Assembly (NCBI GenBank): GCA_902515355.1
Contig: CABXUA010000003.1
Coordinates: 1 to 64,000 of the forward strand
From: an uncultured Pelagibacteraceae bacterium
Lineage (GTDB): Bacteria; Pseudomonadota; Alphaproteobacteria; Pelagibacterales; Pelagibacteraceae
Direction: 5' to 3'
Length of the DNA stretch: 64,000 bases
In this document: positions 40,004 through 51,267 of the stretch, one piece after another
Layout of the letters: each line of letters opens with the position of its first letter
How positions within the stretch are numbered: position 1 is the first letter of the stretch
Position numbers and translations under genes: made by a program
Notes under the pieces: generated by a model
Database searches by the model: none
The model's input: only the letters and a program-made list of their open reading frames with translations
Told to the model about the DNA's origin: nothing

Positions 40004-41461
40004 TTATTCTTTAATTGGCGCAATTCTAGCAATCCAAAAAATTAATAATAATACAGGGATGCCAATTATAGCAGTAAATATATAAAAATTTGCGTAACCC
40101 ATTTGATCTACTATAGTTCCAGAATATCCAGCTAAAACTTTTGGTAATAACAACATTAGCGAACTAAATAGGGCATATTGAGTAGCTGTAAATTTTATTG
40201 AAGTTAATGCTGAGAGATATACAACAAAAGCTGCACCAGCAAAACCACTTGAAATATTATCAGCTGTTATAACTGTAATGAGAATGTCAATATTTGGTTC
40301 AGATACTGCTAACCAAGCAAAAAGCAAATTACTAGCAGCAGCAATTAAAGCTCCTATAAATAAAGCCCTTAATGTTCCAATTTTTATCGCAGAGTATCCA
40401 CCTATTATCCCGCCAACAATGGTTGCAAATACCCCAAAAAATTTTGAATAAGTAGCAATTTCTCTAACATTATAACCTTTATCTAAATAAAAAATGTTAG
40501 CCACAACACCCATTACTATATCGGCTATTCTATATAATCCAATAAGCAAAAGGATTAACAAGGCGATTTTCCCGTACCTTTCTATAAAGTTTGATACTGG
40601 TTTAAAATATGCGATTGTTGCTACTTTCTTTTTTACAAAATTATTTTTTATCAATAAATAAATTAAAATCCCAGATCCAATAAAACAAAAACTTATTCTC
40701 ATTAAGGCATACAAAAATTTTTCTAAAGGCTCTCTATTAGTGAAAGGATTATCTAAAAATGAGTAAATAAAAATGAAGATCACGATTGCTAAAACAAAAG
40801 TTATCAAAAATCTTAACTGATCATTAAAACTCAAGAGTGAAATTTTCCTTTTTATGTTGGGTTCTGGAGAATAAATTGTGGTAAGGACTCCTATCACCAT
40901 TAAGAATGCCATTGTTAAGTAAACTGTTTTCCAAACATCTGAATTGTATATATCTACCCCTAAATGTGATGCTAATAATAAACTACCTGCTCCTGCAACT
41001 AGCATAGCTATTCTATATCCAGCTATATACATAGATGATAATGCACCTTGCATATTTTGTGGAGCAGATTCAATTCTGTAAGCGTCTATAATAATATCTT
41101 GTGAAGCACTAGAAAACGCTACTAAAACAGAACCAATAGCTGTAAGGATTAATGTTTTTGCCGGGTCCGTGTAAGATATAAAAATTAAACTAAATATAAT
41201 CATTAGCTGTGAAAACAATAGCCAACTCTTTCTATGCCCGTAGCTACTGAAGGGTAATCTTAAATTATCTATAATAGGAGACCATATAAATTTAAATGAG
41301 TAAGCTAATGCTGCCCAACTAAACATTGTTATTGTACTTCTGTTAACTCCGGCTTTAACTAGCCAAACTGATAATGTAGAAAAAACAAGAAGAATTGGAA
41401 GCCCCGAGGAAAAACCTAGCAAAAGCATTCTTATAGATTTTATGTTAAGAAAAACTTTCAT
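40004..41461 (-). CDS. AmpG-like MFS permease
   Basis: 485 aa; GFSSGLPILLVFSTLSVWLVKAGV and ASQDIIIDAYRIE resemble AmpG-family transporters. Confidence 0.78.
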   Translation of the reverse strand: MKVFLNIKSIRMLLLGFSSGLPILLVFSTLSVWLVKAGVNRSTITMFSWAALAYSFKFIWSPIIDNLRLPFSSYGHRKSWLLFSQLMIIFSLIFISYTDPAKTLILTAIGSVLVAFSSASQDIIIDAYRIESAPQNMQGALSSMYIAGYRIAMLVAGAGSLLLASHLGVDIYNSDVWKTVYLTMAFLMVIGVLTTIYSPEPNIKRKISLLSFNDQLRFLITFVLAIVIFIFIYSFLDNPFTNREPLEKFLYALMRISFCFIGSGILIYLLIKNNFVKKKVATIAYFKPVSNFIERYGKIALLILLLIGLYRIADIVMGVVANIFYLDKGYNVREIATYSKFFGVFATIVGGIIGGYSAIKIGTLRALFIGALIAAASNLLFAWLAVSEPNIDILITVITADNISSGFAGAAFVVYLSALTSIKFTATQYALFSSLMLLLPKVLAGYSGTIVDQMGYANFYIFTAIIGIPVLLLIFWIARIAPIKE

Positions 41462-42916
41462 CTAATTTCTCCAAAATGATGGAAAAAATAAAACCAAAAC
41501 TGCAAAGAGCTCAAGTCTTCCAAGCAACATTCCAAAAGATAGGAGCCATTTAGAAACATCTGATACCTGAGAAAAATTACCATTAGGGCCTATCATTTCA
41601 CCTAGTCCAGGTCCAACATTTGATATAGAAGTTGCTGCCCCAGATACGGCAGATAAAAAATCAAGACCTGTAATTGAAAGAAGAATTGCTAAAATAATAA
41701 AAAGAAAAAGATAGGAAAAGATAAATATTATTACAGAAGTAATAAAATTATCAGAAATTTTTTGATTATTATATTTTACGATTGAAATGCTATTAGGATA
41801 TATCAACTTTTTAATTTGAATTTGAATGAACAAAAATAACATCTGAAGTCTAAATATTTTTATACCACAAGTTGTAGAACCTGCACATCCTCCAACAAAC
41901 ATTAAAAATAAAAAAAATATTAAAGAAAATTTTCCCCACAAACCAAAATCATCAGTTACGTAACCAGTTCCAGACAAAATTGAAACTACATTAAAAGAAG
42001 AAATTCTTAAACGGTCTAATAAGGAAATCTCACTGTTAGTAAAAAATAAATATAAAAACATTATAAACACAGACACTATTAGTAAATATAAAAGGCCTCT
42101 AATTTGAACATCTTGAAAGAAAACTTTAGAATTACCTTTTAAAAATTTGAGATAGGATATAAACGGAATGCTTCCCAAAATTATAAAAATTGTTGCAACC
42201 ATTTCAATATTTGGGCTTTGAAAATAACCTATAGACTCAGTGTGAGTTGAAAATCCTCCAGTAGCAATAGTCGTCATAGAATGAGCCACACTGTCAAAAA
42301 TATTCATACCAAAAAACCAATAAAAAATACTGCAAAGTAATGTCAGAACTAGATAAGTTGAAATTATTGTTTTAGCAACTTCTGCTGTTCTAGGGAAAAT
42401 TTTTTCAGTATCCTGTGAACTTTCCATTTTGAATAGCTGCATTCCACCAACTTTGAGCAAAGGAAAAACTGTAATAGCCATGACAATTATTCCTATTCCT
42501 CCCAACCACTGCATAATTGCTCGCCACAAAAGTATACTTTTTGGAGCATCATCTAAATTTGAAATGACAGTAGAACCTGTAGTGGTAATTCCTGACATAC
42601 TTTCAAAAAAAGCCTCACTAAATGATAAATTTAAAGTCGAAAAAATAAACGGCAAACTTCCAAAAATTGCTACAAAGACCCAAGCTAAAGTTGAAAAAAG
42701 AAAAGTTTCTTGTAAATTTAACCGATAATTTTTTTCTAAATTAGCTAGAATGAGCAGACAACCTATAAAAATTGTTATAAAGGCCGATGACAAAAAGCTG
42801 TGACTACTTTCTTGATAGTATATTTGAAGCAGATAAGGAATCAGCATAAAAATCCCTAGGACAACTACTAAGACCCCAGTTATAAAAAAAACTGTTTTGT
42901 TTGCTGACATAGTCAA
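41462..42916 (-). CDS. TrkH/TrkG family potassium uptake protein
   Basis: ESMSGITTTGSTVISNLDD selectivity loop, ATGGFSTH, GCAGSTTCGIKIFR. Confidence 0.9.
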   Translation of the reverse strand: MTMSANKTVFFITGVLVVVLGIFMLIPYLLQIYYQESSHSFLSSAFITIFIGCLLILANLEKNYRLNLQETFLFSTLAWVFVAIFGSLPFIFSTLNLSFSEAFFESMSGITTTGSTVISNLDDAPKSILLWRAIMQWLGGIGIIVMAITVFPLLKVGGMQLFKMESSQDTEKIFPRTAEVAKTIISTYLVLTLLCSIFYWFFGMNIFDSVAHSMTTIATGGFSTHTESIGYFQSPNIEMVATIFIILGSIPFISYLKFLKGNSKVFFQDVQIRGLLYLLIVSVFIMFLYLFFTNSEISLLDRLRISSFNVVSILSGTGYVTDDFGLWGKFSLIFFLFLMFVGGCAGSTTCGIKIFRLQMLFLFIQIQIKKLIYPNSISIVKYNNQKISDNFITSVIIFIFSYLFLFIILAILLSITGLDFLSAVSGAATSISNVGPGLGEMIGPNGNFSQVSDVSKWLLSFGMLLGRLELFAVLVLFFPSFWRN

Positions 42917-43005
42917 AATTACACTAATTAAATAGATACAAAATTCAACTTAATATCCTGTATTTATTTCTGTATTTTATATATAAAATTTAATAAACCA
43001 TTTTT

Positions 43006-44568
43006 ATGCTTGATAATGACCTAATTCAATCAACTTCTTCGTGGCCTTTTGTTGAAATTAGAAAGCTTTTAAAGGAAAGAAAAGATTTAATTAAGGCAAA
43101 AAGAAAAATTATATTTCAAACTGGATATGGTCCTAGTGGTTTGCCTCATATAGGAACATTTGGAGAAGTAGCTAGAACAAGCATGATGATTAATGCGCTT
43201 AATCATATTCAAGAAATTGAATCAAATTTGATAACATTTTCTGACGATATGGATGGATTGAGAAAAGTTCCTGAAAATATCCCTAACAGTAAAATTTTAG
43301 ATAACAATCTTGGCAAACCTTTAACAGATATTCCTGATCCTTTTGGAAAATATAAAAGTTTTGGTGAACACAATAATGAAAAATTAAAGGAATTTTTGGA
43401 TCAATTTAATTTTAAATATAATTTTAAAAGTTCAACAGAAAATTACAAAAAGGGAAATTTTAATCACTCACTAGAAAGAGTATTAGAAAAATATGATGAA
43501 ATAATGAACATTATCTTGCCGACGCTAGGAAAAGAAAGACAAAAAACTTATTGTCCATTTTTACCAATTTGTCCTGAAACAGGTAAAGTTTTAGAGATAC
43601 CTTTATTAGAAATGAACAAGAAAAAATATACTTTAATTTTCGATAATAAAGGAAAAAAATTAGAGTCAAAAATTATAAATGGGAACTGCAAATTGCAATG
43701 GAAAGTTGACTGGGCGATGAGGTGGTTTACTTTTGATGTTGATTTTGAAATGTATGGTAAAGATCTAATTGAAAGCGCAATTCTTTCAAATAAGATCTGT
43801 AAGATTTTAGGAAAAAAACCGCCCAATGGATTTGCATATGAATTATTTTTAGATGAGAAAGGAGAAAAAATCTCAAAATCGAAAGGAAACGGTATCTCTA
43901 TAGAACAGTGGTTAAGATATGCATCTCCTGAAAGCTTGTCCCTTTATATGTATCCTAATCCAAAAAGAGCGAAAAAATTATATTCTGAAATCGTTCCAAA
44001 AACTGTTGACGAATATCTTTCATTAATTGAAAAATATCCTAGTCAAAAAAAAAATGATCAATTAATGAATCCCGTTTGGCATGTACATAACGGTAAACCT
44101 CCCAAAGAAAAAATTGTAATGCCTTTTTCTATGTTGCTAAATATTGTTGGTTCTAGCAATGCAAAATCCAAGGATATACTTTGGAAATTTATTAATAGAT
44201 TCCATGATGACATCAATCCTAAGGATCACCCTATACTTGATAGCTTAACAAACTATGCAATTAACTATTTTAAAGACAAGGTTGAACCTAACAAAAAATT
44301 TAAAACACCTAACTTAAATGAAAAAAAGGCTTTAAGAGAGTTAGTTAACGAATTAAAGCCTATTTCACAAGAAATGACACCAGAGGACATACAAACAATT
44401 GTATACTCGGTAGGAAAAAAATGTGGATACGACAAAAACCTTAGAGAATGGTTTAAACTTATTTATGAGGTACTATTTGGGGAGTTAGATGGACCAAGAA
44501 TGGGGTTTTTTATAAGTTTTTTTGGAGTAAAAGAAACAATTAAATTAATAGATGATAAGATAAAATAA
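43006..44568 (+). CDS. lysK: class I lysyl-tRNA synthetase
   Basis: 520 aa; GYGPSGLPHIGTFGEVARTSMM (HIGH) and KISKSKGNGISIEQWL (KMSKS-like). Confidence 0.92.
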   Translation: MLDNDLIQSTSSWPFVEIRKLLKERKDLIKAKRKIIFQTGYGPSGLPHIGTFGEVARTSMMINALNHIQEIESNLITFSDDMDGLRKVPENIPNSKILDNNLGKPLTDIPDPFGKYKSFGEHNNEKLKEFLDQFNFKYNFKSSTENYKKGNFNHSLERVLEKYDEIMNIILPTLGKERQKTYCPFLPICPETGKVLEIPLLEMNKKKYTLIFDNKGKKLESKIINGNCKLQWKVDWAMRWFTFDVDFEMYGKDLIESAILSNKICKILGKKPPNGFAYELFLDEKGEKISKSKGNGISIEQWLRYASPESLSLYMYPNPKRAKKLYSEIVPKTVDEYLSLIEKYPSQKKNDQLMNPVWHVHNGKPPKEKIVMPFSMLLNIVGSSNAKSKDILWKFINRFHDDINPKDHPILDSLTNYAINYFKDKVEPNKKFKTPNLNEKKALRELVNELKPISQEMTPEDIQTIVYSVGKKCGYDKNLREWFKLIYEVLFGELDGPRMGFFISFFGVKETIKLIDDKIK

Positions 44569-45630
44569 ATGTTTTCTTTTTTAAAACCTTTAATTTTTGG
44601 TTTAGATCCTGAAGTAGCCCATGATTTAGCGATAAAATCCTTAAAGATAAATGTAATTCCTGAAGATTTTTTTAAAGTTGAAAATGAGAAAATGCTGGAA
44701 ACAACTTTTTTGAAACATAAAATCAAAAATCCTATAGGAATGGCCGCTGGATTTGATAAAAGTGCAGAAGTTTTTAATTCACTTTTTCAACTTGGTTTTG
44801 GCATAGTTGAAGTAGGAACAATTACCCCAAAAAAACAACTTGGAAATCCGAAGCCCAGAATATTTAGATTAGAAGAAGATGAAGCTTTAATAAATAGGTT
44901 GGGTTTTAATAATGATGGATTAGAGGTCGTAACAAAAAGACTCGAAAAAGGTAAATTAAACAAACAAGGTATTTTAGGAATTAACGTTGGCCCTAATTAC
45001 AACAGCGATTCTTTTGAAAGTGATTTTTTAAAGTGTATCAGTCATTTAATTAAACTATCGTTAGCAGATTATATTACAATTAATATTTCTTCTCCTAATA
45101 CTGAAAATCTGAGAGATTTTCATGACGAAAGCAAGCTTGAAACTTTGATGAAAGAGGTTAATAAATTAAAAAAAAAATTAAAAAGCGAATCTACTCCAAT
45201 TTTTCTTAAAGTTTCTCCTGATATAAAAGATCATTCTGTTGAAAAAATTTCAGGTTTGATAATTGATCAAAACATTGACGGACTAATATTAACTAATACT
45301 ACAAACTTATGCCGTTCGTCCCTCAAAAGCTCAAACAAAAATCAAGTTGGAGGTTTATCGGGCAAACCATTAAGGGAGTTATCTAATGAAATGATTAGCA
45401 AATTTTATAAAAAATTAAGAGGCAAAGCCTATATCATCGGAGTAGGGGGCGTAGACTCTGGAAAAAGTGCGTTTGAGAAAATTTCTTCAGGAGCCAATGC
45501 TATACAGTTGTATACTGGAATGATTTATAAAGGCCCGGGTATTGTAAAACAAATAAAAAAAGATCTTATAAGCATTTTAAGACAGCAGAAAATAAAAAAT
45601 ATTGAGGATGCTGTAGGTATTAATTCTTAG
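44569..45630 (+). CDS. pyrD: quinone-dependent dihydroorotate dehydrogenase
   Basis: NPIGMAAGFDKSAEVFNSLFQLGFGIVEVGTITPKKQLGNPKPRIFRL; NISSPNTENLRD. Confidence 0.94.
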   Translation: MFSFLKPLIFGLDPEVAHDLAIKSLKINVIPEDFFKVENEKMLETTFLKHKIKNPIGMAAGFDKSAEVFNSLFQLGFGIVEVGTITPKKQLGNPKPRIFRLEEDEALINRLGFNNDGLEVVTKRLEKGKLNKQGILGINVGPNYNSDSFESDFLKCISHLIKLSLADYITINISSPNTENLRDFHDESKLETLMKEVNKLKKKLKSESTPIFLKVSPDIKDHSVEKISGLIIDQNIDGLILTNTTNLCRSSLKSSNKNQVGGLSGKPLRELSNEMISKFYKKLRGKAYIIGVGGVDSGKSAFEKISSGANAIQLYTGMIYKGPGIVKQIKKDLISILRQQKIKNIEDAVGINS

Positions 45631-45650
45631 TTCTCTTGATTTTTAAAAGC

Positions 45651-45679
45651 TTGACCATAGATTAATGAGGAATTATACA
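45651..45679 (+). promoter_or_regulatory. putative promoter for rpmB (TTGACC, 17 bp, TATACA)
   Basis: TTGACC at 45651-45656; TATACA at 45674-45679; ATG at 45695. Confidence 0.45.
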
Positions 45680-45694
45680 ACTTAGGAATAATTT

Positions 45695-45973
45695 ATGTCT
45701 AAAAGATGCGAACTTACAGGAGTTACTCCGTTAAAAGGTCACAATGTTAGTCACTCTAACAATAAGACTAAAAGGAGATTTTTTCCTAATCTGAAAAAAA
45801 TAACGTTTAAAAGCGATATATTAAAACGAAATATCAAATTAAATGTTACCAATTCTGCTTTAAGAACAGTTGATTTTAAAGGTGGATTGGACAAATTTTT
45901 AAAAACAGCTAAGGGCGCCAAACTCTCAAAAAGAGTAAAAAAACTTAAAGTCTCCATTTTGTCGAAAAACTAA
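45695..45973 (+). CDS. rpmB: 50S ribosomal protein L28
   Basis: MSKRCELTGVTPLKGHNVSHSNNKTKRRFFPNL. Confidence 0.96.
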   Translation: MSKRCELTGVTPLKGHNVSHSNNKTKRRFFPNLKKITFKSDILKRNIKLNVTNSALRTVDFKGGLDKFLKTAKGAKLSKRVKKLKVSILSKN

Positions 45974-45988
45974 TTTTTTAAATATTTA

Positions 45989-46582
45989 ATGAGAGTTAAC
46001 AAACTTTTTATAATACTTTCTTTATCAATGGGTCTTGTAGTCATAGCCTCAAATTATCTTGTTCAATTTCCTTTTACTTATTTTGGTCTGGAAAATATTT
46101 TAACTTACGGAGCATTTAGTTATCCCATAACTTTTTTAATTACTGACTTAGCTAATAGGGCGTATGGAAAAGGGTCAGCTAGAAAAATAGTATACCTTGG
46201 TTTTATAATTGGAATTTTATTAACTTTATTCGTTTCAACTAACTTTTCAGATTTAATTTCAATTAGAATAGCTATAGGATCGGGAGTAGCCTTTTTAGTT
46301 GCTCAGAATTTAGATATAATAACATTCGATGCTCTTAGACAAAATAAAAACTGGTATATAGCCCCCTTTGTTTCATCAACTCTTGGGTCTATTATTGATA
46401 CCTTTTTATTCTTCTTTATTTCATTTTATGGCACCGATGTTAATTGGATTTCTCTATTATTTGGAGATTTAGGCGTCAAATTATTTATTGCAATTTTAAT
46501 GTTAATACCTTTTAGAATCCTTTTGTCAAAGATTATAGATGTCTCTTATCAAAGATCTCAGGCGAACCTTAATGGAGTTTAA
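45989..46582 (+). CDS. queuosine-precursor transporter (YhhQ/VUT family)
   Basis: 197 aa, multi-[35 protein letters not shown] motif. Confidence 0.8.
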   Translation: MRVNKLFIILSLSMGLVVIASNYLVQFPFTYFGLENILTYGAFSYPITFLITDLANRAYGKGSARKIVYLGFIIGILLTLFVSTNFSDLISIRIAIGSGVAFLVAQNLDIITFDALRQNKNWYIAPFVSSTLGSIIDTFLFFFISFYGTDVNWISLLFGDLGVKLFIAILMLIPFRILLSKIIDVSYQRSQANLNGV

Positions 46583-48381
46583 TGAATTGTTTTGTTTTTA
46601 GATTTGTTTGTAAATAGTTCAGTTAATTGATTAATCATTACATCTCCAAGATCTTGAACATCAGCTATTTTAACTGCTTTATCATAATATCTAGTAACAT
46701 CATGACCGATACCAATTGCTAAAAGCTCTATGTCGGAATTTTTTTCTATCCATTTTACAGTATTTTTTAAATCTGTTTCTAGATAGTCGCTTGAATTGGA
46801 TGATAAAGTGGAGTCATCTACTGGGGCACCATCAGATATAACCATAAGTATCTTTCTTTCTTCTTTTCTTTTTAACATTTTGTTGTAAGCCCATTTTAGT
46901 GCTTCGCCGTCTATATTTTCTTTTAGTAGTCCTTCTTTTAACATTAATCCCATATTTTTCTTTGATTGCCTCCAAGGCGTATCTGCAGATTTATAAATTA
47001 TATGTCTAAGATCGTTTAATCTTCCTGGGAAAGATGGTTTTTTATTATTCATCCATTTTTCTCTACTCGAACCACCCTTCCAATGTTTAGTGGTAAATCC
47101 TAAAACCTCAACTTTGACCAAACATCTTTCAAGGGTCCTTGATAGGATATCAGCACAAATTGCTGCAACAGAAATAGGTTTGCCTCTCATAGATCCAGAG
47201 TTGTCTATAAGTATTGTTACCAATGTGTCTTTAAATTCAAAATCTTTTTCTTTTTTGAATGAAAGAGAATTAAATGGATTTATTATTATTCTTGTAAGTT
47301 TTGAATTGTCTAAAAGCCCCTCTTCTAAATCAAAATCCCAAGATCTATTTTGTTTAGCTAAAAGTTTTCTTTGAAGTTTATTTGCTAATTTTGAGATAAA
47401 ACTTTTTAATTGCAAAAGTTGTTGATCTAGATTTTGTCTAAGCCTTATTAACTCTGCTTCATTTTCTAAATCCTCAGCTTTTGTAATCTCGTCAAATTCA
47501 TAAGTGTAAGCTTTATACTTTTTGTTTCCAAAATTATTTTTAATTTTTTTTCTTTGTCTTTGAGGCTTAAAAGCGTCTTCAATCTCAATAGTTTCTTCAC
47601 TATTTTCATTTTCGCTTGAAAAATTTTCTACTTCAGGAATGCTTGACTCAACTGACATTTCATTATCTTCTTCTTGTTTTCCATCAGATTTCTGATCATT
47701 TTCCAGTGAATTATTGTTTTTTCTATCATCTTTGTTTTCTAAATTTTTTTCATCTTTTTCAAATTCCTCATTAATGTTCATTTCAGAGATTAGTTCCGCG
47801 ACTATGGAGTTAAATTTTTCTTGATTTTCAAATGAATCACAAAGAATTTTTAGCCTATTCTTAATTTTATTATCAAAATCCTTTTTAAAACTTTTAAAAA
47901 TTTTATCTATCTTTTGTTCATTTTTGATATTGAAAAAATTGGTTCTCAGGTAATTCTCGAATGCTAGAGCAAATTTTTCAGATTTTTTTTTATCAGCCAA
48001 TCCATTTAATCTTTGAGAATAAAAATTGTTAATATTTTTTTCTATTCCTTTAAATTCTAATGAGCCAAGTTTTTCATATCTAATTTTTTCAGCCACTGAA
48101 AATAATTTTTTTGAAATATTTCCTTTTGGTTCCAAAGATTCATATATTTTATTATTACTATATCTAATTCTTAATGCTTCTGAGTCAGCTATTGCTCTAG
48201 CTTTTACATAATTAATTTTATCATCAGAGCTTTCCAGCTCTGGGAGCTTAATAATTTTTTTATCTGTTTTAATAACTTGATTCCCAAAAATAATCTCAAT
48301 ATCATTTAAATTGGAAACTGACTTAGTAGTTGAGGCAATTGCTATTTTAAAATCTTTGATGAAATCTTCTTTTTTTTCCAC
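46579..48381 (-). CDS. CobT-like VWA-domain protein
   Basis: Acidic central region; C-terminal VWA MIDAS motif ([25 protein letters not shown]); next to a CobS-like AAA+ protein. Confidence 0.87.
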   Translation of the reverse strand: MEKKEDFIKDFKIAIASTTKSVSNLNDIEIIFGNQVIKTDKKIIKLPELESSDDKINYVKARAIADSEALRIRYSNNKIYESLEPKGNISKKLFSVAEKIRYEKLGSLEFKGIEKNINNFYSQRLNGLADKKKSEKFALAFENYLRTNFFNIKNEQKIDKIFKSFKKDFDNKIKNRLKILCDSFENQEKFNSIVAELISEMNINEEFEKDEKNLENKDDRKNNNSLENDQKSDGKQEEDNEMSVESSIPEVENFSSENENSEETIEIEDAFKPQRQRKKIKNNFGNKKYKAYTYEFDEITKAEDLENEAELIRLRQNLDQQLLQLKSFISKLANKLQRKLLAKQNRSWDFDLEEGLLDNSKLTRIIINPFNSLSFKKEKDFEFKDTLVTILIDNSGSMRGKPISVAAICADILSRTLERCLVKVEVLGFTTKHWKGGSSREKWMNNKKPSFPGRLNDLRHIIYKSADTPWRQSKKNMGLMLKEGLLKENIDGEALKWAYNKMLKRKEERKILMVISDGAPVDDSTLSSNSSDYLETDLKNTVKWIEKNSDIELLAIGIGHDVTRYYDKAVKIADVQDLGDVMINQLTELFTNKSKNKTIH

Positions 48382-48382
48382 T

Positions 48383-49363
48383 TTATGAAATACTTACATT
48401 TATTGAGGACTCCGGCAAATCTTCCCCAAAACATCTTTGATAATATTCTGAAATTATTTTTTTTTCTATTTCATCACATTTATTAAGAAAGGTAACTCTG
48501 AAAGCATAACCTTGATCTTTAAATATATTTGTATTTTCTGCCCAATGTAAAACTGTTCTTGGACTCATCACTGTTGATATATCTCCGTTTACAAAACCTT
48601 TTCTGGTTAAATCAGCAACTTTGATCATATTTGATAGTTTATCTTTACCTTCTTTGTTATTAAAACTTTTATTTTTAGCTAATATAATTTCAAATTCTTT
48701 TTCGAAAGGTAAATAATTTAAACTTGTGACTATATTCCATCTATCCATTTGTCCCTGATTAATTTGCTGAGTTCCATGGTATAGTCCAGTTGTATCTCCT
48801 AATCCAACGGTGTTTGTTGTTGCAAACATTCTAAAGTAATCATGTTGTTTTAAAACTTTATTCTTATCTAAAAGGGTAAAATTACCCTCACTTTCTAAAA
48901 CACGCTGGATTACAAACATCACATCAGGTCTTCCAGCGTCATATTCATCAAATACTAAAGCCACTGGATTTTGGATGGACCAAGGTAAAATTCCCTCTTT
49001 AAACTCCGTTACTTGTTTACCCTCTTTAATGACAATTGAGTCTTTTCCTATCAAATCTATTCTACTTATATGACTGTCTAAATTTACTCGAACACAAGGC
49101 CAATTAAGTCTTGCAGCTACTTGTTCAATATGTGTTGACTTGCCAGTTCCATGGTAACCTTGTATTAAAACTCTTTTGTTGAAAGCAAATCCTGACAAGA
49201 TAGCTAAAGTAGTATCCCTATCAAATTTATAATCTTGATCAATTTTTGGAACGTGTTCATTTTTTTTACCAAATCCATCTATTTCCATTTTGGAATTTAT
49301 TCCAAATGTTTGTTTAACTGATATTTTGATGTCAGGTTTCTGATCTACTAAAATACTATTCAT
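48383..49363 (-). CDS. CobS-like MoxR-family AAA+ ATPase
   Basis: [65 protein letters not shown]. Confidence 0.9.
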   Translation of the reverse strand: MNSILVDQKPDIKISVKQTFGINSKMEIDGFGKKNEHVPKIDQDYKFDRDTTLAILSGFAFNKRVLIQGYHGTGKSTHIEQVAARLNWPCVRVNLDSHISRIDLIGKDSIVIKEGKQVTEFKEGILPWSIQNPVALVFDEYDAGRPDVMFVIQRVLESEGNFTLLDKNKVLKQHDYFRMFATTNTVGLGDTTGLYHGTQQINQGQMDRWNIVTSLNYLPFEKEFEIILAKNKSFNNKEGKDKLSNMIKVADLTRKGFVNGDISTVMSPRTVLHWAENTNIFKDQGYAFRVTFLNKCDEIEKKIISEYYQRCFGEDLPESSINVSIS

Positions 49364-49878
49364 TATTTTTTTCCTATTGTCATTTTTAATTGACTATAAG
49401 CTAAAGTAATTTTTTTTAACTTATCTTCAAATTTTTTACTACCGGAGTTTTTATCAGGATGATATTTCTTTACAAGGTATTTAAATTTTTTTTGTATTTC
49501 CTCCCATTTTGCCTCATGTTTTAAACCCATTATATCTAGAGCATCTAAATCAGTGCTAGTTAATTTGGTTTTTTTAAAATTTTTATAACCGGAGGTTTTA
49601 AAAATATTTAACTTATCCTCTAAGGCATTATTCCATAAAATATTAAAAAAGTTTTCTGAAGAATTGAAACTTTTCGTAGGTTTGTGCCACGTTAAATCAG
49701 ACTTAATAAAAAATTCTATTTCTTCATTGCTCATATTGGCAAAGTAATTCCATTTTTTATTAAAGATTTTTATATGTTCTAGGCACAAGAGTTTAAACTT
49801 TTTACTATTATCTCTCTCAATCGGAGCTTTATAACTACCTATTTTTTTACAGTTTTCCCAATCACAAATTATTTTCAT
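49363..49878 (-). CDS. DnaJ-domain protein
   Basis: C-terminal J domain with KKYHPDKNSGSKKFEDKLKKITLAYSQL (HPD). Confidence 0.88.
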   Translation of the reverse strand: MKIICDWENCKKIGSYKAPIERDNSKKFKLLCLEHIKIFNKKWNYFANMSNEEIEFFIKSDLTWHKPTKSFNSSENFFNILWNNALEDKLNIFKTSGYKNFKKTKLTSTDLDALDIMGLKHEAKWEEIQKKFKYLVKKYHPDKNSGSKKFEDKLKKITLAYSQLKMTIGKK

Positions 49879-49911
49879 ATTATTTTTAAATTTTTATAGT
49901 AAAATTATTTT

Positions 49912-50166
49912 ATGAATAATTATATAGATTTTGTAGAAAAAAAAATTAAAAAAAGTATTAATTTGGAAAAAATTAAAATTTTAGATACATCATATAAACA
50001 TAAAACCCACAAATCTTATAGTCCTGACAAATATCACTTATTTATAGAAATTGAGTCAAAATTTTTAAAATCTCTGAACAAAATCGATGCTCAGAGAAAT
50101 GTAATGAAAATTCTTAAAGATGAACTAAAAACTAAAATCCATGCTCTAGAAATTAAAATTAAGTAG
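49912..50166 (+). CDS. BolA-family protein
   Basis: 84 aa; helical/beta pattern and ...RNVMKILKDELKTKIHALEIKIK, typical BolA C-terminus. Confidence 0.75.
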   Translation: MNNYIDFVEKKIKKSINLEKIKILDTSYKHKTHKSYSPDKYHLFIEIESKFLKSLNKIDAQRNVMKILKDELKTKIHALEIKIK

Positions 50167-51267
50167 TTTAGGGATTTGTTTTTTTAACTGCTTTGAAGAA
50201 AATTTAAATTTTCCAGGCATTGTAGTTTTGCCAATTTTTTTTAATAAAATTAAATTTATTTTTTTATCATCATTTTTTTTATCGTTAGCCATATAATTAA
50301 TTATTTTATTGAAATTCTTTTTTTTCAGGTAATTTTTAAATTTAGATAATAAATTATTATCTTTATAAATTTTACCAATTTTGATTAGTGCTTTCTTAGA
50401 ACAAGTTTTCTTAATTACAGAAAGCCTGATTGCCATTATCATTCCAATTAAAACAGCCTCCCCATGATTAATCTTTCCAGAAAATTTATTTTCTGCTTCA
50501 ATAGCATGTGCAAACGTATGGCCGAAATTAAGAATCATTCTTAAGTTTTTTTCCTTATAGTCATTTTTAACAAAATATAGTTTAACCTTACAACTTTTAT
50601 AAATTGCTTCAGAAATTACTCTTAGATCTCTACCATTCAGTATTTTTTTTGATGTATTCTCCAACCATTGAAATAAATTAGTTTCCAATATCAATGAATG
50701 TTTTAATATTTCTGCAAAGCCACAGATCATTTCTCTTTTTGGTAAACTTTTTAAAAAAGATACATCTATTAGAACCAGCTTAGGTTGGTAAAATGATCCA
50801 ATTAAATTTTTTCCATAAATTGAATTGACGCCAGTCTTTCCTCCTATTGAAGAGTCTACTTGTGCAAGCAAAGTGGTAGGAATATTTATAAAATTTATAC
50901 CTCTTTTAACTATACTTGCTACAAAAGCAGAAAGATCTCCTATAATTCCGCCTCCAACAGCTATTATTGTATCAGACCTATTAAAATTCTTTGATAAAAT
51001 ATTTTCAGTAATTTTATTTACATAAATAATTGATTTTACTTTTTCGCTAGATCTAAATTCATATAAATAAACTTGATAGCTTTTCAATAATTTTTTAATT
51101 TTTGATTTGAATTTTGTTGGTATTTTTTTGTCAAATATAATTGCAATTTTTTGAGCTTTAGGACATAAAATTTTAATTTTTTTCGGAAGAGCACTTAAAA
51201 TATTATTGCCGATTATTATTGAATAGTCAGATTCTGTAGTTTTAATTTTAAGTAATTTTTTTTTCAT
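50146..51267 (-). CDS. aroB: 3-dehydroquinate synthase
   Basis: IAVGGGIIGDLSAFVASIVKRGINFINIPTTLLAQVDSSIGGKTGVN. Confidence 0.95.
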   Translation of the reverse strand: MKKKLLKIKTTESDYSIIIGNNILSALPKKIKILCPKAQKIAIIFDKKIPTKFKSKIKKLLKSYQVYLYEFRSSEKVKSIIYVNKITENILSKNFNRSDTIIAVGGGIIGDLSAFVASIVKRGINFINIPTTLLAQVDSSIGGKTGVNSIYGKNLIGSFYQPKLVLIDVSFLKSLPKREMICGFAEILKHSLILETNLFQWLENTSKKILNGRDLRVISEAIYKSCKVKLYFVKNDYKEKNLRMILNFGHTFAHAIEAENKFSGKINHGEAVLIGMIMAIRLSVIKKTCSKKALIKIGKIYKDNNLLSKFKNYLKKKNFNKIINYMANDKKNDDKKINLILLKKIGKTTMPGKFKFSSKQLKKQIPKLLNFNF

